The notes: generated by a model not told the origin, from the letters alone. Counted from the stretch's first letter, positions 6,329 through 12,113 are shown. The stretch: DNA of 12,174 bases from Candidatus Staskawiczbacteria bacterium RIFCSPHIGHO2_02_FULL_34_10 (GCA_001821915.1 MHOR01000033.1:25539-37712), one strand, 5' to 3'. Numbers and translations: made by a program.

Positions 6329-6353
6329 AAACCTGGTTTCACTGGGTTTTTTT
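6329..6353 (+). terminator. Intrinsic terminator of the 168-aa/66-aa operon
   Basis: Stem AAACCTGG/CTGGGTTT with a 5-nt loop (6337-6341), two wobble pairs and a run of seven T (6347-6353). The rest of the gap 6231-6414 holds a weak AGTATA/TATACT inverted pair (6235-6240 with 6269-6274) and a TTCCTA/ATCCTA motif pair (6310-6326) like that at 2345-2386. Confidence 0.8.
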
Positions 6354-6367
6354 ATTGTCATTAAAAA

Positions 6368-6396
6368 TTGCTTTTAGCTGAGAAAAATGGTATCCC
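6368..6396 (+). promoter_or_regulatory. Possible promoter of the restriction gene
   Basis: TTGCTT (6368-6373), a 17-bp spacer and an extended -10 TGGTATCCC (TATCCC 6391-6396). The -10 is poor apart from the upstream TG. The predicted start leaves a leader of about 12 nt before the ATG at 6415. Confidence 0.35.
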
Positions 6397-6414
6397 TAAA
6401 TAGAAATAACTATT

Positions 6415-7371
6415 ATGGATATCTTAGAGATACAGAAGCATATCCGCAATAAAAACATAAAAATTGTCGGAGCCAGAATCCATTCAAAAGCCAGTGAAAA
6501 ATACATTGATGTGGTTTTTTCTTACTCAAATCAACCAAAATGGGATGGCTCAATTCCGTATTTTTATAGGAGAACAGGATTATTTCTTGAAACTCCGCAA
6601 GAAATTGCCCAACTTATTGAAAAAGCATATGAGGCAGTAAAAAAAGAAAACGCATCAAAGTGGATAGGTGCCGAAAGAAAACTTTGGCAAAAGGAATATA
6701 AAGGCAAGAGCGTGACAAAGCCATTTTTTGATAAGCTCCTTAATTTACGATGGAATTGTGTTGATGATGACTTCCCAGCAAATAGAAACTGGGCAAGAAG
6801 AATCCAAGATATTAAAGAAATGGGATACTTACTTGCTACTAATACGCGAAGGTATAACCAAAAGCTAAAAAGAAATACTACTCAAATTCTTCTTATACCA
6901 CTTGAAAAAGGACCACAAACAGGCTACGAAGTTTTTAGTCCTCAATTAAGAAAAAGAATCATAGAGGTCTTAGAAAGCTATGATGCATACGAAGGGAAGG
7001 TACGTCCCTCTCATTCTCTTTTGCCAGACCATAAGTTCCCAGAAATAAGCTGGGATGAAAATACCAGAAAGGAAAACCCTGATAGTATGACCGATGATGA
7101 AATTCGTGCAAAGTTTCAATTATTGGATAACCAACGAAATCTTGAGAAGCGTGAAGCGTGCAGAAAAGTCATACAAACAGGAAAACTTGGGACAATTTTT
7201 GGAATTGAACATTATATAAATGGTAATGATAATTGGCCTAATGGCGTACCTAAGGTCGGAAAAGCATCGGAGGCCGGGTGGAAACTTTGTCCTTGGTACG
7301 ATATTGAGGCGTGGAGACAATCACTAAACAAATCAATAAGAGAAAAACAAGAAAAAAAGAAGAGTGGTTAA
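6415..7371 (+). CDS. Putative type II restriction endonuclease partner of the adjacent methyltransferase
   Basis: A 318-aa soluble protein that converges on a cytosine-5 methyltransferase with 16 bp between stop codons, the classic layout of a restriction-modification pair. Visible blocks: RWNCVDDDFPANRNWARRIQDIKEMGYLLAT (112-142), which looks like a helix-turn-helix DNA-reading segment; and a C-terminal block LLDNQRNLEKREACRKVIQTGK (236-257), then GTIFGIEHYINGN (259-271) and LCPWYDIEAWRQSLN (291-305). I associate this combination with HNH-like type II enzymes, where CxxC pairs bind zinc. Here only Cys249 and Cys292 remain of such pairs, so the metal site may be reduced or degenerate. The recognition sequence cannot be read from the protein. 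The family call rests on context and eye-level motif memory. Confidence 0.68.
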   Translation: MDILEIQKHIRNKNIKIVGARIHSKASEKYIDVVFSYSNQPKWDGSIPYFYRRTGLFLETPQEIAQLIEKAYEAVKKENASKWIGAERKLWQKEYKGKSVTKPFFDKLLNLRWNCVDDDFPANRNWARRIQDIKEMGYLLATNTRRYNQKLKRNTTQILLIPLEKGPQTGYEVFSPQLRKRIIEVLESYDAYEGKVRPSHSLLPDHKFPEISWDENTRKENPDSMTDDEIRAKFQLLDNQRNLEKREACRKVIQTGKLGTIFGIEHYINGNDNWPNGVPKVGKASEAGWKLCPWYDIEAWRQSLNKSIREKQEKKKSG

Positions 7372-7384
7372 TTCCACTCTTTTT
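7357..7384. terminator. Bidirectional terminator between the restriction and methyltransferase genes
   Basis: Stem AGAGTGG/CCACTCT (7361-7367 with 7374-7380), loop TTAATT, A-rich 5' flank and T-rich 3' flank. The restriction gene's TAA (7369-7371) lies inside the loop. Both convergent transcripts would end here. Confidence 0.8.
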
Positions 7385-7387
7385 CTT

Positions 7388-8497
7388 TTATATCTTTTCT
7401 ATTTCATTCCTTACAGCAAGTCCTATATTTTTCCCCAATATACACGGAACAGCATTCCCTATTTGCCAATAGGCTCTTTTCATTGTTCCTGAAAAAATAA
7501 AATCGTCAGGAAATGTTTGTAATCTTGCCAGTTCCCTTGCAGAAATTACCCTATTTTTTTCGTAGTGAATATGAACGCCTCCATGATTTTCTTTTGCAGT
7601 CATTGAAGGAACGCCTTTATATTGTCGTTTCCAAGCATCGCGGAATGTGTCATATAAAGAGTCTCCTGGCAGTACTTTGGCAATTCTGTTTTCCATTTTC
7701 TTTGAGTGCTTTGTCCATTCGTGATTTATTGATGGGTCAGGTGGTAAATCTTTCAAATCGTCTAATGCTGATTCAATAGATTTATAGTTTTCTTTTGAAT
7801 ACTGCGCCTTTGGATAAGGATTTTTATTACCAAAACGATTACCAACAAAAACTGCCCTTGTTCTTAATTGAGGTGCACCAAAAGTAGCCGCTTCAAGAAT
7901 CCGCACACTCATATTTTCATAACCAATCAACCCAAATTGTCTTAAAATCTCTTGGTAAACTTGTCCATCTTGCATAGTAAGAATTCCTGGTACATTTTCT
8001 AAAACTACATACCAGGGTTTCAAGACATTTACCACCCTAACAAATTCTCTAAATAGTTGGTTGCGTGGGTCATTTGGTTTTCTTAATCCTGCAACAGAAA
8101 AACCTTGACATGGTGGTCCGCCGCAAACCACATGAATGGTTCTATTCCCTACAATTTCTTTTATTTTATCGTCAGTTAAGTCCTCAATCTTTCCCTCAAA
8201 ATGATAACTTTCGGGAAAATTCCTCCTTATTGTTTCTGATGCATCCTTATCAATTTCAATGCTCAGAACTTTATTAAATCCCGCCTGTTTGAAACCTAAA
8301 GACAGTCCTCCTGCTCCAGAAAATAAATCTACAAAATTATACTCAGTTTTTTTTGCTTCTACTTTTTTCGTATCAACTTCAAACCAATGATTGTTAAAAA
8401 GGTTGTTATCAAACAATGCTTTAATGCCGCTATATCTGCTAACAGCGTCTCTTGTTCCGTTGCTGTTAATTTTCTTTATTGGAGTTGAGTTGGTCAT
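7388..8497 (-). CDS. DNA (cytosine-5) methyltransferase
   Basis: A 369-aa Dcm-type enzyme that transfers methyl from S-adenosylmethionine to C5 of cytosine at a specific site. Motifs in order: I, FVDLFSGAGGLSLGF (55-69, SAM binding); IV, GGPPCQGFS with catalytic Cys130; VI, ENVPG (167-171); VIII, QLRTR (210-214); IX, ARELARLQTFP (320-330); X, QIGNAVP (345-351). All key residues are present and the length is normal, so it should be active. The stretch between motifs VIII and IX (about 215-318) holds the target recognition domain, with the segment PSMTAKENHGGVHIHYEKNR at its end. The first 50 residues are an N-terminal extension. It shields element and host DNA from the convergent endonuclease. 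It is divergent from the lexA-like gene, with 109 bp between the starts. Confidence 0.95.
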   Translation of the reverse strand: MTNSTPIKKINSNGTRDAVSRYSGIKALFDNNLFNNHWFEVDTKKVEAKKTEYNFVDLFSGAGGLSLGFKQAGFNKVLSIEIDKDASETIRRNFPESYHFEGKIEDLTDDKIKEIVGNRTIHVVCGGPPCQGFSVAGLRKPNDPRNQLFREFVRVVNVLKPWYVVLENVPGILTMQDGQVYQEILRQFGLIGYENMSVRILEAATFGAPQLRTRAVFVGNRFGNKNPYPKAQYSKENYKSIESALDDLKDLPPDPSINHEWTKHSKKMENRIAKVLPGDSLYDTFRDAWKRQYKGVPSMTAKENHGGVHIHYEKNRVISARELARLQTFPDDFIFSGTMKRAYWQIGNAVPCILGKNIGLAVRNEIEKI

Positions 8498-8515
8498 ATT
8501 TGTTAATTGATATTT

Positions 8516-8526
8516 ATTATATTATA
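8516..8526 (-). promoter_or_regulatory. -10 region of the methyltransferase gene
   Basis: Two overlapping TATAAT boxes are read on the minus strand (8526-8521 and 8521-8516), about 12-20 bp before the likely start site and 18-29 bp before the ATG. No good -35 is visible; the upstream stretch is T-rich. Confidence 0.45.
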
Positions 8527-8568
8527 TGTTGTTTTTGAAAAATAAAAAACCTAATTTATGGATTACTA

Positions 8569-8606
8569 TTGACTTTGGTAAACACTGGTGCTACACTTAT
8601 AGTACC
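8569..8606 (+). promoter_or_regulatory. lexA-like promoter with overlapping operator palindrome
   Basis: -35 TTGACT (8569-8574), 17-bp spacer, extended -10 TGcTACACT (TG at 8589-8590, TACACT 8592-8597). The start site would fall at about 8603-8605, so the mRNA is leaderless or nearly so, with ATG at 8607. An interrupted palindrome GGTgCTA-N6-TAGtACC (8587-8606) covers the -10 and ends right at the ATG. Its place suits autorepression. The motif differs from the E. coli CTGT-N8-ACAG box and the Gram-positive GAAC-N4-GTTC box. I found no second copy of it in the window. Confidence 0.6.
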
Positions 8607-9272
8607 ATGATTACAAAAATACAAAAAGACCTTTCTGAAACTGAAAGGAAGGCATTACGAATAATACGGAATTGGTTTTTACATCAAGGCAGAAACCCCT
8701 CCATCAGGGAACTTACCAAAGAGATGGAGTTTGGTTCCACGCGTTCTGCTTTAATGGTTATAAATAGGTTAATTGAGAAGGAAATCGTCTTACGAAAAGA
8801 AGACGGCAGTTTACGCATAATCAGCAATTTAGACGAAGGTAATTTTAATGCAAAAACTGTTGATGTTCCTTTGGTAGGTACCGTTTCCTGTGGAACCCCT
8901 ATTTTTGCAAAAGAAAATATAGAATCTTATTATCCAGTTTCTACAAGATTAGCTCATGAGGGTTCTAGATATTTCCTCTTGCGGGCACAGGGAGAGAGTA
9001 TGAATAAGGCAGGAATTCAAAATGGCGATATTGTTCTAATCAGGCAACAACCAACAGCTGAAAATGGAGAAAAGGTGGTTGCTTTAATAGACGATGAAGC
9101 CACAATCAAAGTATTAAAGTTCTCGGGTGACATAGTAATTTTAGAACCAAAGTCAACAAAAAAGGAATATAAGCCAATTATTCTTTCAAGGGATTTTCAA
9201 GTCCAAGGCGTTGTAGTCGCAACCATCGCCAGCGAAACTTTGAGCCCAGAAAAAAGCCACTCCCTAAAATGA
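8607..9272 (+). CDS. lexA: LexA-family self-cleaving repressor
   Basis: A 221-aa repressor that binds operators through an N-terminal winged helix (about 10-72, with PSIRELTKEM and the recognition helix STRSALMVINRLIEKE) and has a C-terminal S24 peptidase-like dimer domain. The cleavage site is VSCGTP, Cys95-Gly96 in place of LexA's usual Ala-Gly; catalytic Ser131 (GESMNKAG) and Lys168 (ATIKVLK) are present, so RecA-stimulated autocleavage should work. Cys-Gly is the known site of UmuD and some phage repressors. I took ATG 8607 as start: an in-frame ATG at 8526 would place the promoter inside the gene, and homologues begin near this Met. It is on the element, so it likely links expression or excision to DNA damage. 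It could also be a moved copy of the host lexA. Confidence 0.9.
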   Translation: MITKIQKDLSETERKALRIIRNWFLHQGRNPSIRELTKEMEFGSTRSALMVINRLIEKEIVLRKEDGSLRIISNLDEGNFNAKTVDVPLVGTVSCGTPIFAKENIESYYPVSTRLAHEGSRYFLLRAQGESMNKAGIQNGDIVLIRQQPTAENGEKVVALIDDEATIKVLKFSGDIVILEPKSTKKEYKPIILSRDFQVQGVVVATIASETLSPEKSHSLK

Positions 9273-9283
9273 GTGGCTTTTTT
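9250..9283 (+). terminator. Terminator overlapping the lexA stop codon
   Basis: A perfect 12-bp stem AAAAAAGCCACT/AGTGGCTTTTTT (9250-9261 with 9272-9283) with a 10-nt loop and a T-run. The TGA stop at 9270-9272 lies in the loop and the first base of the right arm, so the last codons of lexA form the left arm. Confidence 0.88.
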
Positions 9284-9444
9284 CGGCGCTTAATTTAACT
9301 ACACTAAGCTAAAACACATTTAATAACATAAATATGTTTGGTCGGCTGGCTTGTTACTATATTATTATCGTAGCAGGTTAAGCGCCGGAGCGCAATAATG
9401 CGTTTCGGAGGTAGATGGTAATTGTGAAATTACCCCCTATCCCC
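9284..9444 (+). ncRNA. Candidate structured RNA or single-strand origin, five helices
   Basis: Nearly all of this 161-bp gap can be paired. P1: CGGCGCTTAA (9284-9293) with TTAAGCGCCG (9378-9387), perfect. Inside P1 are P2, AAACACATTT/AAATATGTTT around an 8-nt loop with one mismatch (about 9311-9338), and P3, CTTGTTAC/GTAGCAGG with two wobbles around a 12-nt loop (about 9351-9378). P4: 9385-9393 with 9400-9408, nine pairs with two G-T, sharing 3 nt with P1. P5: GGTAATT/AATTACC (9417-9423 with 9428-9434) extended by 9407-9414/9437-9444. The several G-T wobbles pair only on the plus strand, which favours RNA. It sits between the lexA terminator and the DUF1508 gene. I see no strong promoter of its own. 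No known class recognised. Confidence 0.6.
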
Positions 9445-9463
9445 AAAAAACAATAACATCACA

Positions 9464-9658
9464 ATGCGATTCGTTATTTATCGGGATGTTATCGGTCAAT
9501 ACAGGTGGAGATGTAGAGCCGGTGGCAACAATGAGATAATAGCAGTAAGCGAGGGCTACAAACAAAAGAGCAGTGCTGAAAATGCAATAGCTCTGATAAT
9601 GAGATATGCCCACAATGCAGAGATTGTAGATTTAACCAAGACCCAACAAAAGGTTTAA
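9464..9658 (+). CDS. DUF1508 (YegP-like) domain protein
   Basis: A 64-aa single-domain protein: a strand FVIYRDVIGQYRWRCRAG (3-20), a turn, strand EIIAVSEGYKQKSSAENAI (24-42) and helix IALIMRYAHNAEIVDLT (42-58). The pattern F-x-I/V-Y-x-D-x-x-G-x-Y-R-W, then EGY-x-x-K-x-S/A-x-x-x-A-I, then A-x-I-V-D-L-T is that of the UPF0339/DUF1508 family, whose members are small and usually duplicated; this one has a single copy. The function is unknown. It starts 19 bp after the structured region at 9284-9444, which may therefore be its leader, and has no visible Shine-Dalgarno sequence. The terminator is at 9688-9717. Confidence 0.85.
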   Translation: MRFVIYRDVIGQYRWRCRAGGNNEIIAVSEGYKQKSSAENAIALIMRYAHNAEIVDLTKTQQKV

Positions 9659-9687
9659 GTTAAACTGCTTACTTGCAAAGTCCCAAG

Positions 9688-9717
9688 AAGCCTTGATTAA
9701 GTTTTTCAAGGCTTTTT
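9688..9717 (+). terminator. Terminator after the DUF1508 gene
   Basis: Stem AAGCCTTGA/TCAAGGCTT (9688-9696 with 9706-9714), 9-nt loop, T-run 9713-9717. In the circular form, the recombinase frame running in from the other side would end at TAA on the minus strand at 9722-9720, just beside it. Confidence 0.85.
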
Positions 9718-9789
9718 GCTTAAACCAAAGAAAACTGCTTGATTTCGGTCAACTTTTCTTTTATCATAGCCATATAGTTCAAGTCTTCA

Positions 9790-9821
9790 AAAATTATAAT
9801 AAGGTTTGGACTTGGGCACCA
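9790..9821. repeat. attR: left arm of attP plus core
   Basis: The arm AAAATTATAATAAG (9790-9803) is the exact reverse complement of 538-551. A 7-bp spacer follows and then the core CTTGGGCACCA (9811-9821), which differs from the tRNA-Leu end at one base. The base after the core is chromosomal. Confidence 0.8.
9795..9800 (+). promoter_or_regulatory. Outward TATAAT box within the right attachment arm
   Basis: A perfect TATAAT lies in the attP arm 9790-9803, reading out of the element towards the Nramp-like gene. The start site would be near 9807, giving a leader of about 30 nt with AAGG at 9829-9832 before ATG 9838. No matching -35 at 16-18 bp is visible, so it may be weak. Confidence 0.4.
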
Positions 9822-9837
9822 TTAAATTAAGGTTTTT

Positions 9838-11238
9838 ATGGAAAACTACCCAGAACTAGAAATTAAGACATTGCACAAGCCTCCGCATTGGTCCAAAGCT
9901 TTAGGCGTGGGAATTGTGGTCATGGGATTGGCAATTGGAACCGGAGAGCTAATTCTTTGGCCTCATCTTACTACTAAGTATGGACCGCAATTACTTTGGG
10001 CGGCGCTTATGGGAATAACGTTTCAATACTTTATTAACCAAGAGGTGGCTCGGCACGCCATTGCAACCGGTGAAAGTTTTTTTACTTCTTCTTCAAGAGT
10101 GTTTAAGTGGTTCGCTCCCTTTTGGCTTTTATCGGCCATTTTGCTTTATATTTGGCCGGGCTGGGCAAGCGCTACGGGCACTATTTTACAAGAACTTTTT
10201 GGTTTTGGTAATTATTTAATTTGGGCAGTGGCAAGCCTTTTGTTAGTTTTAATTTTTACGTTTAGCGGTCGCATAGCTTATAACCTTTTAGAAAAGTCTT
10301 TGAAAATTACGGTTCCTATTTTTTGCACATTACTATTAATCAATAGTTTTTTGACCCTTTCCCTTAGTAATATTAAAGATGCCTTAAAAGGCATGTTTAA
10401 CTTTGGCTATTTGCCAGAAGGAATAGACGTGCCGGTATTAATTGGGGCCATTGTTTTTGCCGGCGCTGGCGGACTTTTAAATTTATGTATTTCGCTTTGG
10501 TACCGAGACAAACAGGCGGGCATGGGTAAATATGTCGGCAGAATTATTAATCCCATTACCGGTAAAATAGAATCAGTTTCTTTTAAAGGATATGTGTTTC
10601 ATCCTAATAAGGAAAATATGGTTCACTGGAAGGAGTGGATGAAGTTTATACGGCTTGACCAAGGGATAATATTTTGGCTATTGGGCTTAATTACGTTGGT
10701 TTTGCTAAGCCTAAATGCGTACGCTGTATTAACTCCAAGAGGTATTCTTCCAGAAGGATTAAGTGTTGCGGTTGTCCAAGCCCATATTTTTGGCGAACAT
10801 TGGGGAAGATTTGGTTTTAATTCTTTTTTGATAATGTCATTTTTGATGCTTTTTTCGGTGATGTGGACTATTATAGATGCTTTTTCCAGAATTGTTAGTG
10901 ATATACTTTATGTAAATTCCCATACCGGACCTTTTAAAAAATATCTGGCCAATTTAGAGAATATTCCGATTAGTCGTTTATATTATGCCTTAGTGGTTAT
11001 TATTATTTTAACCAGTTCACTTCTTTTGCCTTTACAACAGCCGCTTACCTTGCTTACTATAAGCGCTGTTTTGGGTGGACTGGTAATGGCTGTTTATACA
11101 CCGGTTCTTATTTACTTAAATAACTTTAGGCTTCCAAAACCATTGCGTCCAAACATTATTACTAATTTTATGATGTGCATGGCTTCTTTATTTTATTTTT
11201 TTGCTAGCATCGTTATTATAAATCACTATATTTTTTAG
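9838..11238 (+). CDS. Nramp-like integral membrane transporter
   Basis: A 466-aa protein with about 11 hydrophobic segments and the LeuT-type Nramp layout (COG1914-like). The first segment reads GVGIVVMGLAIGTGELILWP (23-42). In canonical Nramp this place holds DPGN, whose Asp and Asn bind Mn2+/Fe2+; here it is GTGE (34-37). The sixth-segment metal motif MPH is also absent; the segment there reads IVFAGAGGLLNLCISLWYRDKQAG. The backbone fold is probably kept, but the substrate is uncertain and may not be a transition metal. A soluble loop of about 45 residues follows. It is chromosomal; without the element the ATG would lie only 16 bp after the tRNA-Leu CCA, so it may once have been co-transcribed with that tRNA. 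AAGG at 9829-9832 is a plausible Shine-Dalgarno site. It ends at a bidirectional terminator. Confidence 0.82.
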   Translation: MENYPELEIKTLHKPPHWSKALGVGIVVMGLAIGTGELILWPHLTTKYGPQLLWAALMGITFQYFINQEVARHAIATGESFFTSSSRVFKWFAPFWLLSAILLYIWPGWASATGTILQELFGFGNYLIWAVASLLLVLIFTFSGRIAYNLLEKSLKITVPIFCTLLLINSFLTLSLSNIKDALKGMFNFGYLPEGIDVPVLIGAIVFAGAGGLLNLCISLWYRDKQAGMGKYVGRIINPITGKIESVSFKGYVFHPNKENMVHWKEWMKFIRLDQGIIFWLLGLITLVLLSLNAYAVLTPRGILPEGLSVAVVQAHIFGEHWGRFGFNSFLIMSFLMLFSVMWTIIDAFSRIVSDILYVNSHTGPFKKYLANLENIPISRLYYALVVIIILTSSLLLPLQQPLTLLTISAVLGGLVMAVYTPVLIYLNNFRLPKPLRPNIITNFMMCMASLFYFFASIVIINHYIF

Positions 11239-11240
11239 AG

Positions 11241-11287
11241 ATTATAACCAAAAACCCGTGCCATAAGCGCGGGTTTTTGGTTATAAT
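11241..11287. terminator. Bidirectional terminator between convergent genes
   Basis: A perfect 18-bp stem (11241-11258 with 11270-11287) containing AACCAAAAACCCG, extended by a wobble pair and two G-C pairs to a 5-nt loop. It has A-rich and T-rich halves and serves both the transporter and the 3D-domain gene. Confidence 0.88.
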
Positions 11288-11793
11288 TAACTTTCTAAAA
11301 CTTCTATAATTATACCATATTTTGCTCCGAATTCTTTTGCCTCTGAATAATTATCATACCATACATCAAATTGATTATCCCATTTTCTTCGATGCATCCT
11401 ATCATCTACGGTAAGAATTTTATCACCGTATAATTGGGGTATCCTGATTTTTGTTCCAAAAGGGAGTTTATTATTAGCTACCATTCCATCATATACTGTT
11501 TCACCTGAAGCGGCTTCAAATGGACGGTCATCAGTTTGACCAACAGTACTTGAATAAGCAGTAACTAATCCTTTTATGGTTTTTACTACTGAATAAGAAG
11601 TCTTATCCAACTTGCAAATAGTTAAGTGACCATTTTTAATGAGCGTTGCCTGACTTGATTCGTAAGATAAATTTTTCAAGTCAGCATTGATTACCTGAGG
11701 GATTAATGCCAAAGACAATACCATCAAAGATGTAAAACCTGTGATAGCTATCTTGGCTTTGTCCCTAAAAATATGTCTTTTTGTATGTTTCAT
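11287..11793 (-). CDS. Secreted or anchored 3D-domain protein (putative cell-wall hydrolase)
   Basis: A 168-aa protein with a basic N terminus and a hydrophobic segment (about 15-36, AITGFTSLMVLSLALIPQV), i.e. a signal peptide or anchor. The C-terminal half is a 3D (Asp-Asp-Asp) domain: GLVTAYSSTVGQTDDRPFEAASG (75-97), a LPFGTKIRIP strand (110-119), TVDDRMH (128-134) and FDVWY (142-146); the aspartates 130, 131 and 143 match those that name the fold, which is shared with MltA-type lytic transglycosylases and Rpf/YocH-like proteins. A role in peptidoglycan cleavage or remodelling outside the membrane is likely. I chose ATG 11793 because it follows a GGGGG Shine-Dalgarno-like run by 9 nt; an upstream TTG at 11853 is the -35 box of its promoter. 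Confidence 0.85.
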   Translation of the reverse strand: MKHTKRHIFRDKAKIAITGFTSLMVLSLALIPQVINADLKNLSYESSQATLIKNGHLTICKLDKTSYSVVKTIKGLVTAYSSTVGQTDDRPFEAASGETVYDGMVANNKLPFGTKIRIPQLYGDKILTVDDRMHRRKWDNQFDVWYDNYSEAKEFGAKYGIIIEVLES

Positions 11794-11796
11794 AAT

Positions 11797-11853
11797 AAAA
11801 AACCCCCTTTCGGAGGATGGCACAATATTATCATATTTAAGCGCTCTTGTCAA
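11797..11853 (-). promoter_or_regulatory. Strong promoter with a 5'-terminal hairpin over the ribosome binding site
   Basis: -35 TTGACA (11853-11848), exact 17-bp spacer, -10 TAATAT (11830-11825), start near 11818. The transcript then begins with CCTCC-GAAA-GGGGG (11816-11803), a 5-bp hairpin with a GNRA loop, followed by six T and the ATG at 11793. The G-run is the only Shine-Dalgarno candidate, so the hairpin covers it. The same hairpin plus T-run also looks like an intrinsic terminator. Confidence 0.65.
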
Positions 11854-11888
11854 TAGTTGTACAATAAAGTTTAACTTTTGTCAAATAG

Positions 11889-11940
11889 CAATTTTTAATC
11901 AAAAATCACTGAAAAGTCAGTGATTTTTGATTAAAAATTG
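11889..11940. terminator. 52-bp perfect inverted repeat, bidirectional terminator of the tRNA operon
   Basis: A 24-bp perfect stem (11889-11912 with 11917-11940) with the 4-nt loop AAAG. It is AT-rich with T-runs on both strands. On the minus strand it follows directly on tRNA-Gly and its arm reaches into the last bases of the encoded CCA. Confidence 0.8.
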
Positions 11941-12012
11941 GAGCGGGTAACGGGAATCGAACCCGTGTACTTTGATTGGCAACCAAATGCACTACCATTG
12001 TGCTATACCCGC
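11939..12012 (-). tRNA. tRNA-Gly (GCC)
   Basis: Read on the minus strand: acceptor GCGGGTA/TACCCGC, anticodon stem TTTGG/TCAAA with loop TTGCCAA (anticodon GCC), T loop TTCGATT, discriminator U and encoded CCA (11941-11939). All arms pair. Confidence 0.93.
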
Positions 12013-12030
12013 AACGTAATCAATTTTTTG

Positions 12031-12102
12031 TGCCGCGGGGGTGAATCGAACACCCGACCAATCGCTCTTCAGGCGAATGCTCTTCCACTGAGCTACCACG
12101 GC
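12031..12102 (-). tRNA. tRNA-Phe (GAA)
   Basis: Read on the minus strand: acceptor GCCGTGG/CCGCGGC with one wobble, anticodon loop CTGAAGA (anticodon GAA), anticodon stem TTCGC/GCGAT with a T-T mismatch at the outer pair, T arm GGGTG/CACCC around TTCGATT, discriminator A. CCA is not encoded (CAA follows). It is 18 bp upstream of tRNA-Gly and likely co-transcribed. Confidence 0.93.
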
Positions 12103-12113
12103 TTTTTTATTTT

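Larger units (their letters stand above)
531..9821. mobile_element. Integrative element inserted at the 3' end of tRNA-Leu
   Basis: The left edge is the tRNA-Leu CCA at 530. The right edge is the copy of its last 11 bases at 9811-9821 (10 of 11 identical). Joining the ends gives a 53-bp attP: 14-bp arm 9790-9803, 7 bp, the 11-bp core, 7 bp (531-537), then the perfect inverted copy of the arm at 538-551. The arms are exactly equidistant from the core, as expected for a recombinase that binds as a dimer on each half. The predicted circle is 9,291 bp. The content fits: a large serine recombinase at one end, replication-type genes, a restriction-modification pair, a LexA-like repressor and unknown cargo. 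I see no phage structural or conjugation genes, so it looks like an integrating plasmid or a satellite-like island. Confidence 0.85.

Noticed and set aside
8526..8606. N-terminal extension of the LexA-like protein from an ATG at 8526
   Set aside because: The extension would cover the promoter and palindrome, and its sequence does not resemble a LexA start.
11794..11853. N-terminal extension of the 3D-domain protein from a TTG at 11853
   Set aside because: The TTG is part of a TTGACA -35 box with an exact 17-bp spacing to TAATAT; the signal-like segment starts after ATG 11793.
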